DNA from: Shewanella marina JCM 15074
Lineage (GTDB): Bacteria > Pseudomonadota > Gammaproteobacteria > Enterobacterales > Shewanellaceae
NCBI RefSeq assembly: GCF_000614975.1
Contig: NZ_BALM01000030.1
Coordinates: forward strand, 1 to 52,268
Reading direction: 5' to 3'
Length of the DNA stretch: 52,268 nucleotides
The first letter of the stretch is position 1, and the number at the start of each line of letters is the position of its first letter. Positions 45,178 through 52,268 of this stretch are shown here, in pieces. The notes beneath the pieces are model-generated. The model was not told where the DNA came from and did no database searches. It saw only the letters and a program-made list of their open reading frames with translations. The translations under genes were made by a program, and so were the position numbers.

Positions 45178-45898
45178 TCAGCTATTAGCAGTTCAACAAC
45201 TGAGTTTTAATTATGGTCATAAACCAGCACTCATTGATGTGAGTTTTGAGTTGCCGCAGGGAATGACGATTTTGCTTGGTCCCAATGGTGCGGGTAAATC
45301 CACGCTATTTTCATTGCTCACTCAAATTTATGGCATTCAGCAAGGTGATATCTATTTTAATCAAATCAGTGTGACGAAGCTGGGTTACCAAGCGATGCAA
45401 TGGTTAGGTGTTGTGTTTCAACAAAGTACATTAGATTTGGATTTAACCATTGCTCAGAATTTATATTATTTTGGTCATTTGCATGGTTATAGTCGGCAGC
45501 AAAGTTTAACCAAAGCACAGCCGTTATTAATGCAGTTTGAACTGCAACATCGTTTGCATGAAAAAGTAAGACGACTTAATTCTGGTCACCGTCGCCGATT
45601 AGAAATTGTGAGAGCTCTAATGCATCAACCTAAGGTGTTATTGCTCGATGAGCCTAGTGTTGGACTTGATCCCGCAAGTAGGCAAGCATTGGCTGATGTC
45701 GTTAGAGATTTGTGTCGAGAGCAAAAAATCAGTGTACTTTGGGCAACTCATCTTATTGAAGAGGCGAGCGATGCAGACCATGTTTTGATCCTCAATCAGG
45801 GACAATTATTAGCGACGGGCCGCTCTCATGAATTACAAAACCGTTATCAGCAAGCGTCATTAGCTGAAGTGTTTATGGTACTAACATCGGAGGTTTAA
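45167..45898 (+). CDS. ABC transporter ATP-binding protein (PQQ alcohol-oxidation system, LutE-like)
   Basis: A 243-residue ABC ATPase. Walker A is GPNGAGKST near residue 39, the Q-loop is VVFQQSTLDLDL, and the signature is degenerate, RRLNSGHRRRLEIV in place of LSGGQ. Walker B is VLLLDEPSVGLDP and the H-loop is WATHLIEEA. The degenerate signature (NSGHRRR) is also seen in drug or export-type ATPases of this family. It overlaps both neighbours, so it is translationally coupled to the propeller and permease genes. The permease type suggests an ABC-2 style exporter or a specialised importer. Confidence 0.88.
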   Translation: MNNNQLLAVQQLSFNYGHKPALIDVSFELPQGMTILLGPNGAGKSTLFSLLTQIYGIQQGDIYFNQISVTKLGYQAMQWLGVVFQQSTLDLDLTIAQNLYYFGHLHGYSRQQSLTKAQPLLMQFELQHRLHEKVRRLNSGHRRRLEIVRALMHQPKVLLLDEPSVGLDPASRQALADVVRDLCREQKISVLWATHLIEEASDADHVLILNQGQLLATGRSHELQNRYQQASLAEVFMVLTSEV

Positions 45899-46677
45899 TG
45901 CGGTATTGGTATGGTTTTTATGGAATATGTCAGCGGGAGTTATTGCGTTTTTTAACGCAAAAAGCACGGTTTGCGAGTGCCTTAGTACGACCACTGTTAT
46001 GGTTAATCGTATTTGCGGCTGGATTTCGGGCTGCACTTGGTATTGCTATTATTGAACCCTATGCCACTTACATTAATTATGAAGAATATATTTTACCCGG
46101 TTTATGCGCCATGATTTTACTGTTCAATGGTATGCAAAGCTCATTGTCTATGGTGTATGACCGCGAGATGGGCAGTATGAAAATATTGCTCACATGCCCA
46201 TTACCGCGCTGGTTCTTACTTTTGAGTAAAATGATTGCCGTTGCATTTATTTCATTATTACAAGTCAGTGTGTTTTTGCTGTTTGCCTATTTTTATGGAC
46301 TTGAACTTGCCCCTATGGGGTATTTTTATGGCCTATTGGCTATGTTACTGGCGGCAATAATGCTCAATGGGTTAGGGATGATTATTGGCGCATGGGTAAA
46401 GCAATTAGAGAATTTTGCTGGCGTGATGAATTTTGTTATTTTTCCGATGTTTTTTATTTCATCTGCACTTTATCCATTATGGAAAATGCAAGAAGCCAGT
46501 AACTGGCTCTATCAATTATGCCGTTTTAATCCATTTACCTCAGCAGTAGAACTTATCCGTTTTGCTTGCTATCAACATTTTAATGCGACCGCTTTTTATG
46601 TGGTGCTGGGATGCGGCATTATTTTTATGTTGCTGGCGATTATCAGTTTTAGTACTGAGCGTTTTAATCAAAACTAA
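45898..46677 (+). CDS. ABC-2-type transporter permease (PQQ alcohol-oxidation system, LutF-like)
   Basis: A 259-residue membrane protein with about six helices: near 25-45, 60-80, 105-130, 140-165, 170-190 and 230-250. The family motif is GSMKILLTCPLPRWFLLLSK in the first cytoplasmic loop and NFVIFPMFFISSALYPLWKM in the C-terminal half. It overlaps the ATPase stop by one base (TAATG). Its 3' end overlaps the 3' end of the convergent TonB receptor by 14 nt, leaving no room for a terminator. Permeases of this type usually export, so the direction of transport for this system is unresolved. Confidence 0.86.
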   Translation: MRYWYGFYGICQRELLRFLTQKARFASALVRPLLWLIVFAAGFRAALGIAIIEPYATYINYEEYILPGLCAMILLFNGMQSSLSMVYDREMGSMKILLTCPLPRWFLLLSKMIAVAFISLLQVSVFLLFAYFYGLELAPMGYFYGLLAMLLAAIMLNGLGMIIGAWVKQLENFAGVMNFVIFPMFFISSALYPLWKMQEASNWLYQLCRFNPFTSAVELIRFACYQHFNATAFYVVLGCGIIFMLLAIISFSTERFNQN

Positions 46678-48970
46678 TTTTAACGCCGACAATATAGCTG
46701 CGTGGCTGAGCAGGGCCGACAAATCTAGCATCATCAAAGTCTGGATATATCTCGCCTAATACTTCATCAGATTCGCCATAAGTACCGAAGGTTTGATAAT
46801 CACGATCAAATAGATTATTAATTTTGGCATATAGTGCGACATTATCTGTGAGTTGATAGCGACCGCTGAGATTGATGACGGTATAACCTGCTAGAGGTTC
46901 TGCATCATTAGCCTCATCACCACGATAATACTGATCTGACTGATAATGAAGATTAGCCCCAATAGTCCATTGCTGCGATTGCCACTCGATATGCGCTTTG
47001 GCACTATGTTTGGCAAGTCCTGGAATACGATCGCCTGGGGTGACTTGGCGATTAGCGCCTAACGGATGATTGGGACTAAATGAAATGAAACTAGAATCAA
47101 AAGTCGCATCAAGATAGCTATAACTCACGCCCCAGTACCATTGTTGCCATTCTTGTTTTAAAGACAGCTCTAAGCCTTTCCTTAAGGTATCTCCAATATT
47201 GGCAAAGTAGCCTTCAGATGGGAGTCCGCCAGCTTGCTGGAAAATAATGTCATCTCGATTACGTGCATAGAATAAGCTTGCGGCTAACAATGTTTGATTT
47301 TGCTGATATTGCAGGCCTGTTTCTAGGGTGTGAGTGGTGACTTGTTCTAATGGCGGATCTGAAACAAAACCATTAGGTAATTTACACGGAGCATCTTCAT
47401 CAGCACAACTGAGCTCAACTGGGGTTGGCGTTCTTGAGGCTCGGCCATAACTAAGATAACTATTAAACTGAGAATTGATTTGCCAATCTAGGCTGACAGT
47501 CGGATTAATATTATTAAAGCTATGATCACCATCTAACGTGGTGCCATCATCACCCGGTGCTAAATCGGTCATCATAATATTATCGTATTGGTAACGTATT
47601 GCGCTATTGAGTCTTAAGGCTTGGTTGAGCTGTAAGCTGTTAGCGACAAAACCATAGTAATGACGGGTTTTGGTGTCTAATCTTACAATTGAATCTTGGT
47701 CAAATAATCCCACTGCACTGGTATCTCTAATTGCACTCATTGTGCCATTATTAAGTTGCGCAAATTCACTGTCTGAAGAGAAATCAATACTTGCTCTTTG
47801 AGCCCCAGCGCCTATAACCGTATCGCTAGCAAGATTCGCTATCTTATGTTTTATACTGATTTCTGCTGATACGCCTGTGGAGTGTTGTTTAGTGTGGCTG
47901 AGATTATTTAAACCGTCTAATTCATCAGCATCAAGGCCTAAATCATCCAAATCGTCGCTGACTAATTGTCCTTGATGATCAATAAAGGTGACAGCCTGTT
48001 CATCTTCATCACACAAGGTTTCAATACCCGCTATGGCACATTCTTCAAAGTCACTGTCATCACCATTAAGACTATTGTTTTTGCTGTAACGATAGAAAAT
48101 ATTACTATTTAAATTAATTTGCTGATTTAATTGATGTTGGCCATTTAAACTAAAAAATTGATAACGGTTATGGTTACTATCTGGATGGGTATATACCGCA
48201 TCACGTCCTTCAAGTGCCATCAAATCATAGGGAACTGCGCCATTACCAATTAATTCGCTATGACTTGTCGCTGCAGTTAAGGCCAGTAAATTATCGGTAT
48301 TTAGCTGCCAACTTAACTGGGTTAAAAATTGATTAACTGTTGATGGTGAAAAGCGTCGCCAGCCCTGCTCTTGATAGCGATTGATGAGCGTATAAGCCGC
48401 AAACTCACCATTATTTCCACCCGCTTCAATGGTGCCTTGGTACATATCGTGACTGCCGGCTCTAAGATCAAGATTAACGCCTTCAAAACTAAAGCCATCT
48501 TTAGTGGTGAGTACTAAAGAACCGCCTAAGGTATTTTGTCCAAATAATGGATTGGAGCCAGAGTAGAGACTCACTTGCGACAATGCCGCAAGTGGAATTA
48601 AGTCCCAATTAATAGTGTCACCAAAAGGCTCATTAAAGCGGACTCCATTCATATAAACCGACATTCCCTGCGGCATACCTAATAATGGTGATAAGGTAAA
48701 ACCACGATATTGGAGATCCATTTGAAACGGATTATTTTGCGCATCATTAATGGTAATACTGGTGAATTGATCTGCTAATAATCGGCCTAAGTTACTATCT
48801 AAACTACGTGCTATTTGTTGTTCATCTAAATGTTGCTCGGCTGCGGTATATATTTGTTGGTTAGGTAATGCTTGACCCAGTACCGTGATGATCTCGGGCT
48901 GTTCAGTGGTTGCACTGACGGTGAGAGGAATAATATTGATGAGGGTAATGAGGGACGCATAATATTTCAT
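46664..48970 (-). CDS. TonB-dependent receptor of the PQQ/lanthanide system (LutH/PqqU-like)
   Basis: A 768-residue outer-membrane receptor: signal peptide (MKYYASLITLINIIPLTVSA), a plug domain with DLQYRGFTLSPLLGMPQGMSVYMNGVR and EPFGDTINWDLIPL, then the barrel, ending in RSYIVGVKISFD. Its sequence is clearly different from the Fur-controlled receptor at 18956. A loop around residues 304-352 has 19 acidic and no Lys or Arg residues, plus two cysteines, suggesting cation binding. A motif shared with the pqqA promoter lies 79 nt upstream. Candidates for the substrate are a lanthanide chelate or PQQ itself. It is convergent with the ABC permease. Confidence 0.85.
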   Translation of the reverse strand: MKYYASLITLINIIPLTVSATTEQPEIITVLGQALPNQQIYTAAEQHLDEQQIARSLDSNLGRLLADQFTSITINDAQNNPFQMDLQYRGFTLSPLLGMPQGMSVYMNGVRFNEPFGDTINWDLIPLAALSQVSLYSGSNPLFGQNTLGGSLVLTTKDGFSFEGVNLDLRAGSHDMYQGTIEAGGNNGEFAAYTLINRYQEQGWRRFSPSTVNQFLTQLSWQLNTDNLLALTAATSHSELIGNGAVPYDLMALEGRDAVYTHPDSNHNRYQFFSLNGQHQLNQQINLNSNIFYRYSKNNSLNGDDSDFEECAIAGIETLCDEDEQAVTFIDHQGQLVSDDLDDLGLDADELDGLNNLSHTKQHSTGVSAEISIKHKIANLASDTVIGAGAQRASIDFSSDSEFAQLNNGTMSAIRDTSAVGLFDQDSIVRLDTKTRHYYGFVANSLQLNQALRLNSAIRYQYDNIMMTDLAPGDDGTTLDGDHSFNNINPTVSLDWQINSQFNSYLSYGRASRTPTPVELSCADEDAPCKLPNGFVSDPPLEQVTTHTLETGLQYQQNQTLLAASLFYARNRDDIIFQQAGGLPSEGYFANIGDTLRKGLELSLKQEWQQWYWGVSYSYLDATFDSSFISFSPNHPLGANRQVTPGDRIPGLAKHSAKAHIEWQSQQWTIGANLHYQSDQYYRGDEANDAEPLAGYTVINLSGRYQLTDNVALYAKINNLFDRDYQTFGTYGESDEVLGEIYPDFDDARFVGPAQPRSYIVGVKISFD

Positions 48971-49048
48971 AATTAGCCTTATTAAATAGACATTTAATAA
49001 GGATAAAAAATCAACTTATACTTTTGAATCAATGTAATGCAGGATTGT

Positions 49049-49069
49049 TATGCTACTTTGTGATGAAAA
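49049..49069 (-). promoter_or_regulatory. Conserved 21-nt motif upstream of the TonB receptor
   Basis: TATGCTACTTTGTGATGAAA(A) differs from the pqqA motif (35538-35558) at one position and stands at exactly the same 79-nt distance from the start codon. Confidence 0.7.
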
Positions 49070-49093
49070 TAAACCGCCAGCTGGCGGTTTATT
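49068..49093. terminator. Perfect 26-bp palindromic terminator after menB
   Basis: AATAAACCGCCAG and CTGGCGGTTTATT are exact inverted repeats with no spacer, 18 nt past the menB stop on the minus strand. It abuts the regulatory motif of the TonB receptor and insulates the two genes. Confidence 0.85.
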
Positions 49094-49111
49094 CGAATTA
49101 TTGCATGATGA

Positions 49112-50014
49112 TTAATAGTGCCAAGGGAATTGTGAGAAGTCTTGGTCACGTTTTTCTAAGAATGCATCGCGGCCTTCTTGTGCTTCAGCAGTTCCATAAG
49201 CTAAGCGAGTGGCTTCACCAGCAAAGAGTTGCTGTCCCACTAAACCATCGTCTGGTAAGTTAAAGCCATACTTAAGCATACGCATTGCAGTTGGTGACTT
49301 AGAGTTAATTTCTTTAGCCCAACGTAATGCTTCAATTTCTAATTCAGCATGAGGGATGGAGCGGTTAACCATACCCATATCAAATGCTTCATCAGCGCTG
49401 TAATTAAAACCACAGAAGAAAATTTCACGAGCACGCTTTTGACCAATCATCTTAGCAAGATAAGCGCTGCCGTAACCAGAGTCGAAGCTAGCAACATCAG
49501 GATCGGTTTGTTTAAAAATGGCGTGCTCTTTAGAGGCTAATGTTAAGTCACACACGACATGTAAGCTATGACCACCACCAACAGCCCAACCTGGTACAAC
49601 CGCAATGACTACTTTTGGCATAAAGCGGATTAGACGTTGCACTTCAAGAATGTGTAAACGTCCCATACGAGCGACATCGGCAGTACCGGCTTCTTCACCT
49701 TCATACTTATAACCGTCTTTACCGCGAATACGCTGATCGCCGCCCGCACTAAATGACCACTGGCCTTTAGCTGAAGGGCCATTGCCTGTTAATAAAACAC
49801 AACCAACATCAGACCATTGGCGGGCATGATCAAGTGCTGTGTAGAGCTCGTCTACTGTTTTTGGTCGGAAAGAGTTAAGACAGTCTGGGCGACTAATAGC
49901 AATACGAACTGTGCCTTGGTCTTTAGCTCGGTGATAAGTGATATCTTCAAAGTTAAAACCGGGAACCACATCCCATAAAGTTGGATCGAAAATATCTGAT
50001 ACCTGTTGAGTCAT
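49112..50014 (-). CDS. menB: 1,4-dihydroxy-2-naphthoyl-CoA synthase
   Basis: Crotonase-family ring-closing enzyme of menaquinone synthesis, converting o-succinylbenzoyl-CoA to DHNA-CoA. Signature segments are ISRPDCLNSFRPKTVDELYTAL, GQWSFSAGGDQRIRG (oxyanion-hole region), VPGWAVGGGHSLHVVCDLTLAS and the catalytic FDSGYGSAYLAKMIGQKRAREIFF. I prefer ATG 50014 (MTQQVSDIFDPTLWD), giving 300 residues, over an upstream in-frame start at 50074 that adds a non-conserved leader. No other men gene is adjacent, so it stands apart from the rest of the pathway. A palindromic terminator follows. Confidence 0.93.
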   Translation of the reverse strand: MTQQVSDIFDPTLWDVVPGFNFEDITYHRAKDQGTVRIAISRPDCLNSFRPKTVDELYTALDHARQWSDVGCVLLTGNGPSAKGQWSFSAGGDQRIRGKDGYKYEGEEAGTADVARMGRLHILEVQRLIRFMPKVVIAVVPGWAVGGGHSLHVVCDLTLASKEHAIFKQTDPDVASFDSGYGSAYLAKMIGQKRAREIFFCGFNYSADEAFDMGMVNRSIPHAELEIEALRWAKEINSKSPTAMRMLKYGFNLPDDGLVGQQLFAGEATRLAYGTAEAQEGRDAFLEKRDQDFSQFPWHY

Positions 50015-50082
50015 AATGAAAACCTTGGTTAATAGAATCAGGCAAAGGCTAGGCTTTATAGCGCCTTGGGTCAATACTGAAA

Positions 50083-50455
50083 CTAGTGAGTGAGTGAAAT
50101 GTCAGTAATCGCATCACAAATATAGTGCAAATTATCTTGGCTAATAATCAATTGAGACGATTGTGAGCAATGCTGTTGTTTAAATGCTTTTATATCAGCA
50201 ATTGATTGTAATTTAGGAATAATACCATTTGCTTCATCAACCGAAAGACGCTGATAAAGTTGTTGCTGTAATTGCTTGATCTGTTGCTGACTTTTTTTTG
50301 CGGCTATCAGTACTTTGAGTGAAGTTCTGTTTTAGATCAGTTAAAGAATCATTCAGATCATAGTGAAAACTCTCTGAGGATATCGAGTCAACCCAAGGAC
50401 GTAACCAAATAACAGCTGCTATCAGGGCAATAAGTAATAAGATTAACTTTTTCAT
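50083..50455 (-). CDS. Small hypothetical membrane-anchored or secreted protein (one frameshift)
   Basis: I do not recognise the family. The N-terminus MKKLILLLIALIAAVIWLRPW is a hydrophobic signal or anchor segment. The frame from 50455 ends early at 50237. If the run of eight A residues (plus-strand T8 at 50292-50299) is read as seven, the frame continues SQQQIKQLQQQLYQRLSVDE, then IIPKLQSIADIKAFKQQHCS and ends TDISLTH at 50083, a total of 123 residues. The downstream part is Gln-rich and helical. It is divergent from ccoG and just upstream of menB on the same strand, but a link to either is unproven. Slippage on the A8 tract is a remote alternative to a sequence error. Confidence 0.6.
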
Positions 50456-50544
50456 TTTTTATAATTTTGTAAGTAAGAAGTTGACTATATGTGTATATAA
50501 TAACTGTTATATGGAAATAGTGTGAGCAAATAAGGGCAATAACG

Positions 50545-51974
50545 ATGAGTAATGGTTCTGAAAAAAAGGATTTTTCCGCACCTCAGCGAATTAAGATTCA
50601 TCAACCAGATGTCAGCAAAACTGATCGATATAATCCACGTAATCGTATTTATGTCAGGGCGGTTACCGGCCTTTGGACGCGAGTGAGAAGGCGCATGGGT
50701 GGGTGACTATACTTTTCTTCTTGTTATTGCCTTGGATACCATGGGGAAATCGTCAAGCAGTATGGTTTAACCTATCAGAACAAAAGTTTCATGTTTTTGG
50801 ATTAGTTATCTGGCCACAAGATTTAACCTTGCTTGCAGGTTTATTTGTGATTGCTGCGGTGGGGTTGTTTTTTATCACCACCTATTTAGGTCGTGTATGG
50901 TGTGGATACACATGTCCTCAAACGGTATGGACTTTTATTTTTATCTGGTTAGAAGAGAAAATAGAAGGAGCCCGTAATAAGCGCATTAAGCTAGATCAAA
51001 TGCCATGGACACGAGATAAAGTCGTCCGTAAAACATTAAAGCATAGCGCATGGGTATTAGTCTCCCTCGTTACAGCTTTAACTTTTGTTTCCTATTTTGT
51101 TCCAGCCACTACCTTATATAAGCAGTTCTTTTTATTTGAGTCATCAGCCGGTGTTTACTTCTGGGTCGTGTTTTTTACTATTGCGACCTACGGTAACGCA
51201 GGTTGGATGCGCGAAATTATGTGTATACACATGTGTCCATATGCACGCTTTCAAGCATCCATGTTTGATAAGAATACCTATATAGTAGGTTACGATAGTA
51301 AGCGTGGAGAAAAACGCGGTCCAAGATCGCGTAAGACAGATCCTAAAGCACTTGAATTAGGTGATTGCATCGATTGTGATTTGTGTGTGCAAGTATGTCC
51401 AACAGGAATCGACATTCGCAATGGTTTGCAATATGAATGTATTAATTGCGGTGCCTGTATTGATGCCTGTGATAATACAATGGAGCGAATGGGATATGAC
51501 AAAGGCCTAATTAGTTATACCACTGAAAATAAACTCGAAGGTAATGCTGCCAAAATATTAAGACCTAAACTGGTGGGTTATGGTGTTGGTCTTATCGTGA
51601 TGCTATTACTGTTTATATATGGTGCCGCTAATATTGCTCCTGTTCGATTGGATGTTATTCGTGATCGTAATCAGTTATTTAGAGAAACAGATCAAGGTTT
51701 AGTTGAGAATACCTATACATTGAAAATTCTAAATAAGACTGAACAACCACATCATTATACGCTTAGCGTGACAGGATTGCCGAAGGATGTGCAATGGCTT
51801 GGGCGGCAACAAATCGAGGTCGCAGCAGGAGAGGTATTAAGTTTGCCGATGAGCTTAGCTGTTGATCCCTATCAGTTGGGTCGTAGTATGACAAAAATCG
51901 ATTTTATCGTAAGTACGACGATAAATGGCAATATTGAAACAGCTAAACAAGAGTCGCGTTTTTTCAGTGAATAG
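50545..51974 (+). CDS. ccoG: Cytochrome c oxidase accessory protein CcoG (RdxA/FixG), one frameshift
   Basis: Membrane polyferredoxin that reduces copper for assembly of cbb3-type oxidase. The start is ATG 50545 (MSNGSEKKDFSAPQRIKIHQ), running through NRIYVRAVTGLWTRVRRRMG. It leaves frame at about 50698, where one missing G (ATGGGGTGGGTG expected) would give MGWVTILFFLLLPWIPWG. The rest has membrane helices, CGYTCPQTVWTF, CIHMCPYARFQASMFD and two ferredoxin clusters, CIDCDLCVQVCPTGIDIRNG and CINCGACIDAC, then a C-terminal Ig-like FixG domain. The corrected length is 476 residues, as in the family. The ccoNOPQ genes are not adjacent. A terminator follows at 51990. Confidence 0.92.
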
Positions 51975-51989
51975 TAAAATCACTAATAG

Positions 51990-52013
51990 AAAGGGCATGT
52001 TAGCCCTTTTTTT
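51990..52013 (+). terminator. Terminator after ccoG
   Basis: AAAGGGC pairs with GCCCTTT over ATGTTA and is followed by TTTT. Confidence 0.86.
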
Positions 52014-52052
52014 ATACGTATTGATTGATAACTGTGCGAGTGATCACGACAA

Positions 52053-52103
52053 GGTTTATTTTTGTTAAAAAGCGCTTGCGCAAAATCAATATCTCCCTAT
52101 AAT
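52053..52103 (+). promoter_or_regulatory. Ribosomal RNA operon promoter P1 with UP element
   Basis: TTGCGC (52076-52081) and TATAAT (52098-52103) are 16 nt apart. The flank CTCCCTATAATGCG...CACTGACACGG is nearly identical to E. coli rrn P1 promoters. An AT-rich stretch at 52053-52074 can act as UP element. The rRNA genes lie beyond the window. Confidence 0.85.
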
Positions 52104-52199
52104 GCGACCTCACTGACACGGCAAGCGGCGCTAAGCGTTAAGTTTGCAGAGTGTAAGCGGTCACTATCTTAAAGTGATTTGAGTGGTAAATAACCACTT

Positions 52200-52250
52200 G
52201 AAAATAAACTTTTAAAAAGTAGTTGACGGCGACTAAGGAATGCGTAGAAT
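52200..52250 (+). promoter_or_regulatory. Ribosomal RNA operon promoter P2
   Basis: TTGACG (52223-52228) and TAGAAT (52245-52250) are 16 nt apart, preceded by an AT-rich block at 52200-52222 and followed by a GC-rich discriminator. It is about 147 nt downstream of P1, the usual tandem layout. Confidence 0.8.
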
Positions 52251-52268
52251 ACGCAGCCTAGCCCGAAG

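Overview
This window is chromosomal DNA of a moderately AT-rich marine-type gammaproteobacterium. The order mioC - origin - mnmG - rsmG - parA - parB - atpIBEFHAGDC - glmU and the cytochrome/menaquinone genes fit the Alteromonadales/Vibrionales side (Shewanella, Moritella, Psychromonas and relatives). I cannot fix the genus from sequence alone. I see no CRISPR array, insertion sequence, integrase or tRNA.

Region by region: 1-1614 holds the 3' part of frmA and complete frmB (glutathione-dependent formaldehyde detoxification). 1685-5235 holds the helicase hrpB, an isolated MSHA-like pilin and mioC. 5236-5678 is the probable replication origin oriC, with DnaA boxes, an AT-rich unwinding segment and about 16 GATC sites. 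5679-18755 is the housekeeping block mnmG, rsmG, parAB, the complete F1Fo ATP synthase operon and glmU. 18956-23896 holds a Fur-type TonB siderophore receptor, a DeoR-family regulator with a palindromic operator around its own promoter, and glmS. 24327-25469 is a porin.

25616-48970 is the accessory block of greatest interest: a complete PQQ-dependent alcohol oxidation system. It has pqqA (too short for ordinary ORF calling), pqqB, pqqC, pqqD, pqqE and an M16 protease in the pqqF position. Continuing in the same direction are a FIST-domain sensor and a PAS hybrid histidine kinase, facing a LuxR-type response regulator. Upstream on the same strand lie a NosR-like flavin/iron-sulfur membrane protein, an aldehyde dehydrogenase, a quinoprotein alcohol dehydrogenase, a XoxJ/MoxJ-like periplasmic protein and a cytochrome c. 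Divergent from these are a periplasmic binding protein, a beta-propeller protein and an ABC ATPase and permease, ending against a convergent TonB receptor.

The dehydrogenase carries the extra Asp (Asp-Tyr-Asp) that marks lanthanide-dependent enzymes, and the ABC/propeller/TonB set resembles lanthanide-uptake (lut) clusters. A 21-nt motif sits exactly 79 nt upstream of both the pqqA and the TonB receptor start codons, tying cofactor synthesis to uptake. Inferred flow: alcohol is oxidised in the periplasm by PQQ enzyme to aldehyde with electrons to cytochrome c, and aldehyde is oxidised by the ExaC-like enzyme. Metal and/or PQQ enters through the TonB receptor and ABC system, and the FIST/kinase/regulator set controls expression.

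49112-51974 holds menB, a small hypothetical secreted or anchored protein and ccoG. The window ends in tandem promoters that look like P1 and P2 of a ribosomal RNA operon whose genes lie beyond the edge.

Nine single-base indels break otherwise conserved genes (mioC, atpA twice, pqqC, the M16 protease, the nosR-like gene, the xoxJ-like gene, a hypothetical gene and ccoG). Most lie in short homopolymers and both halves are always well conserved, so I treat them as probable sequence errors and annotate each gene as one locus.
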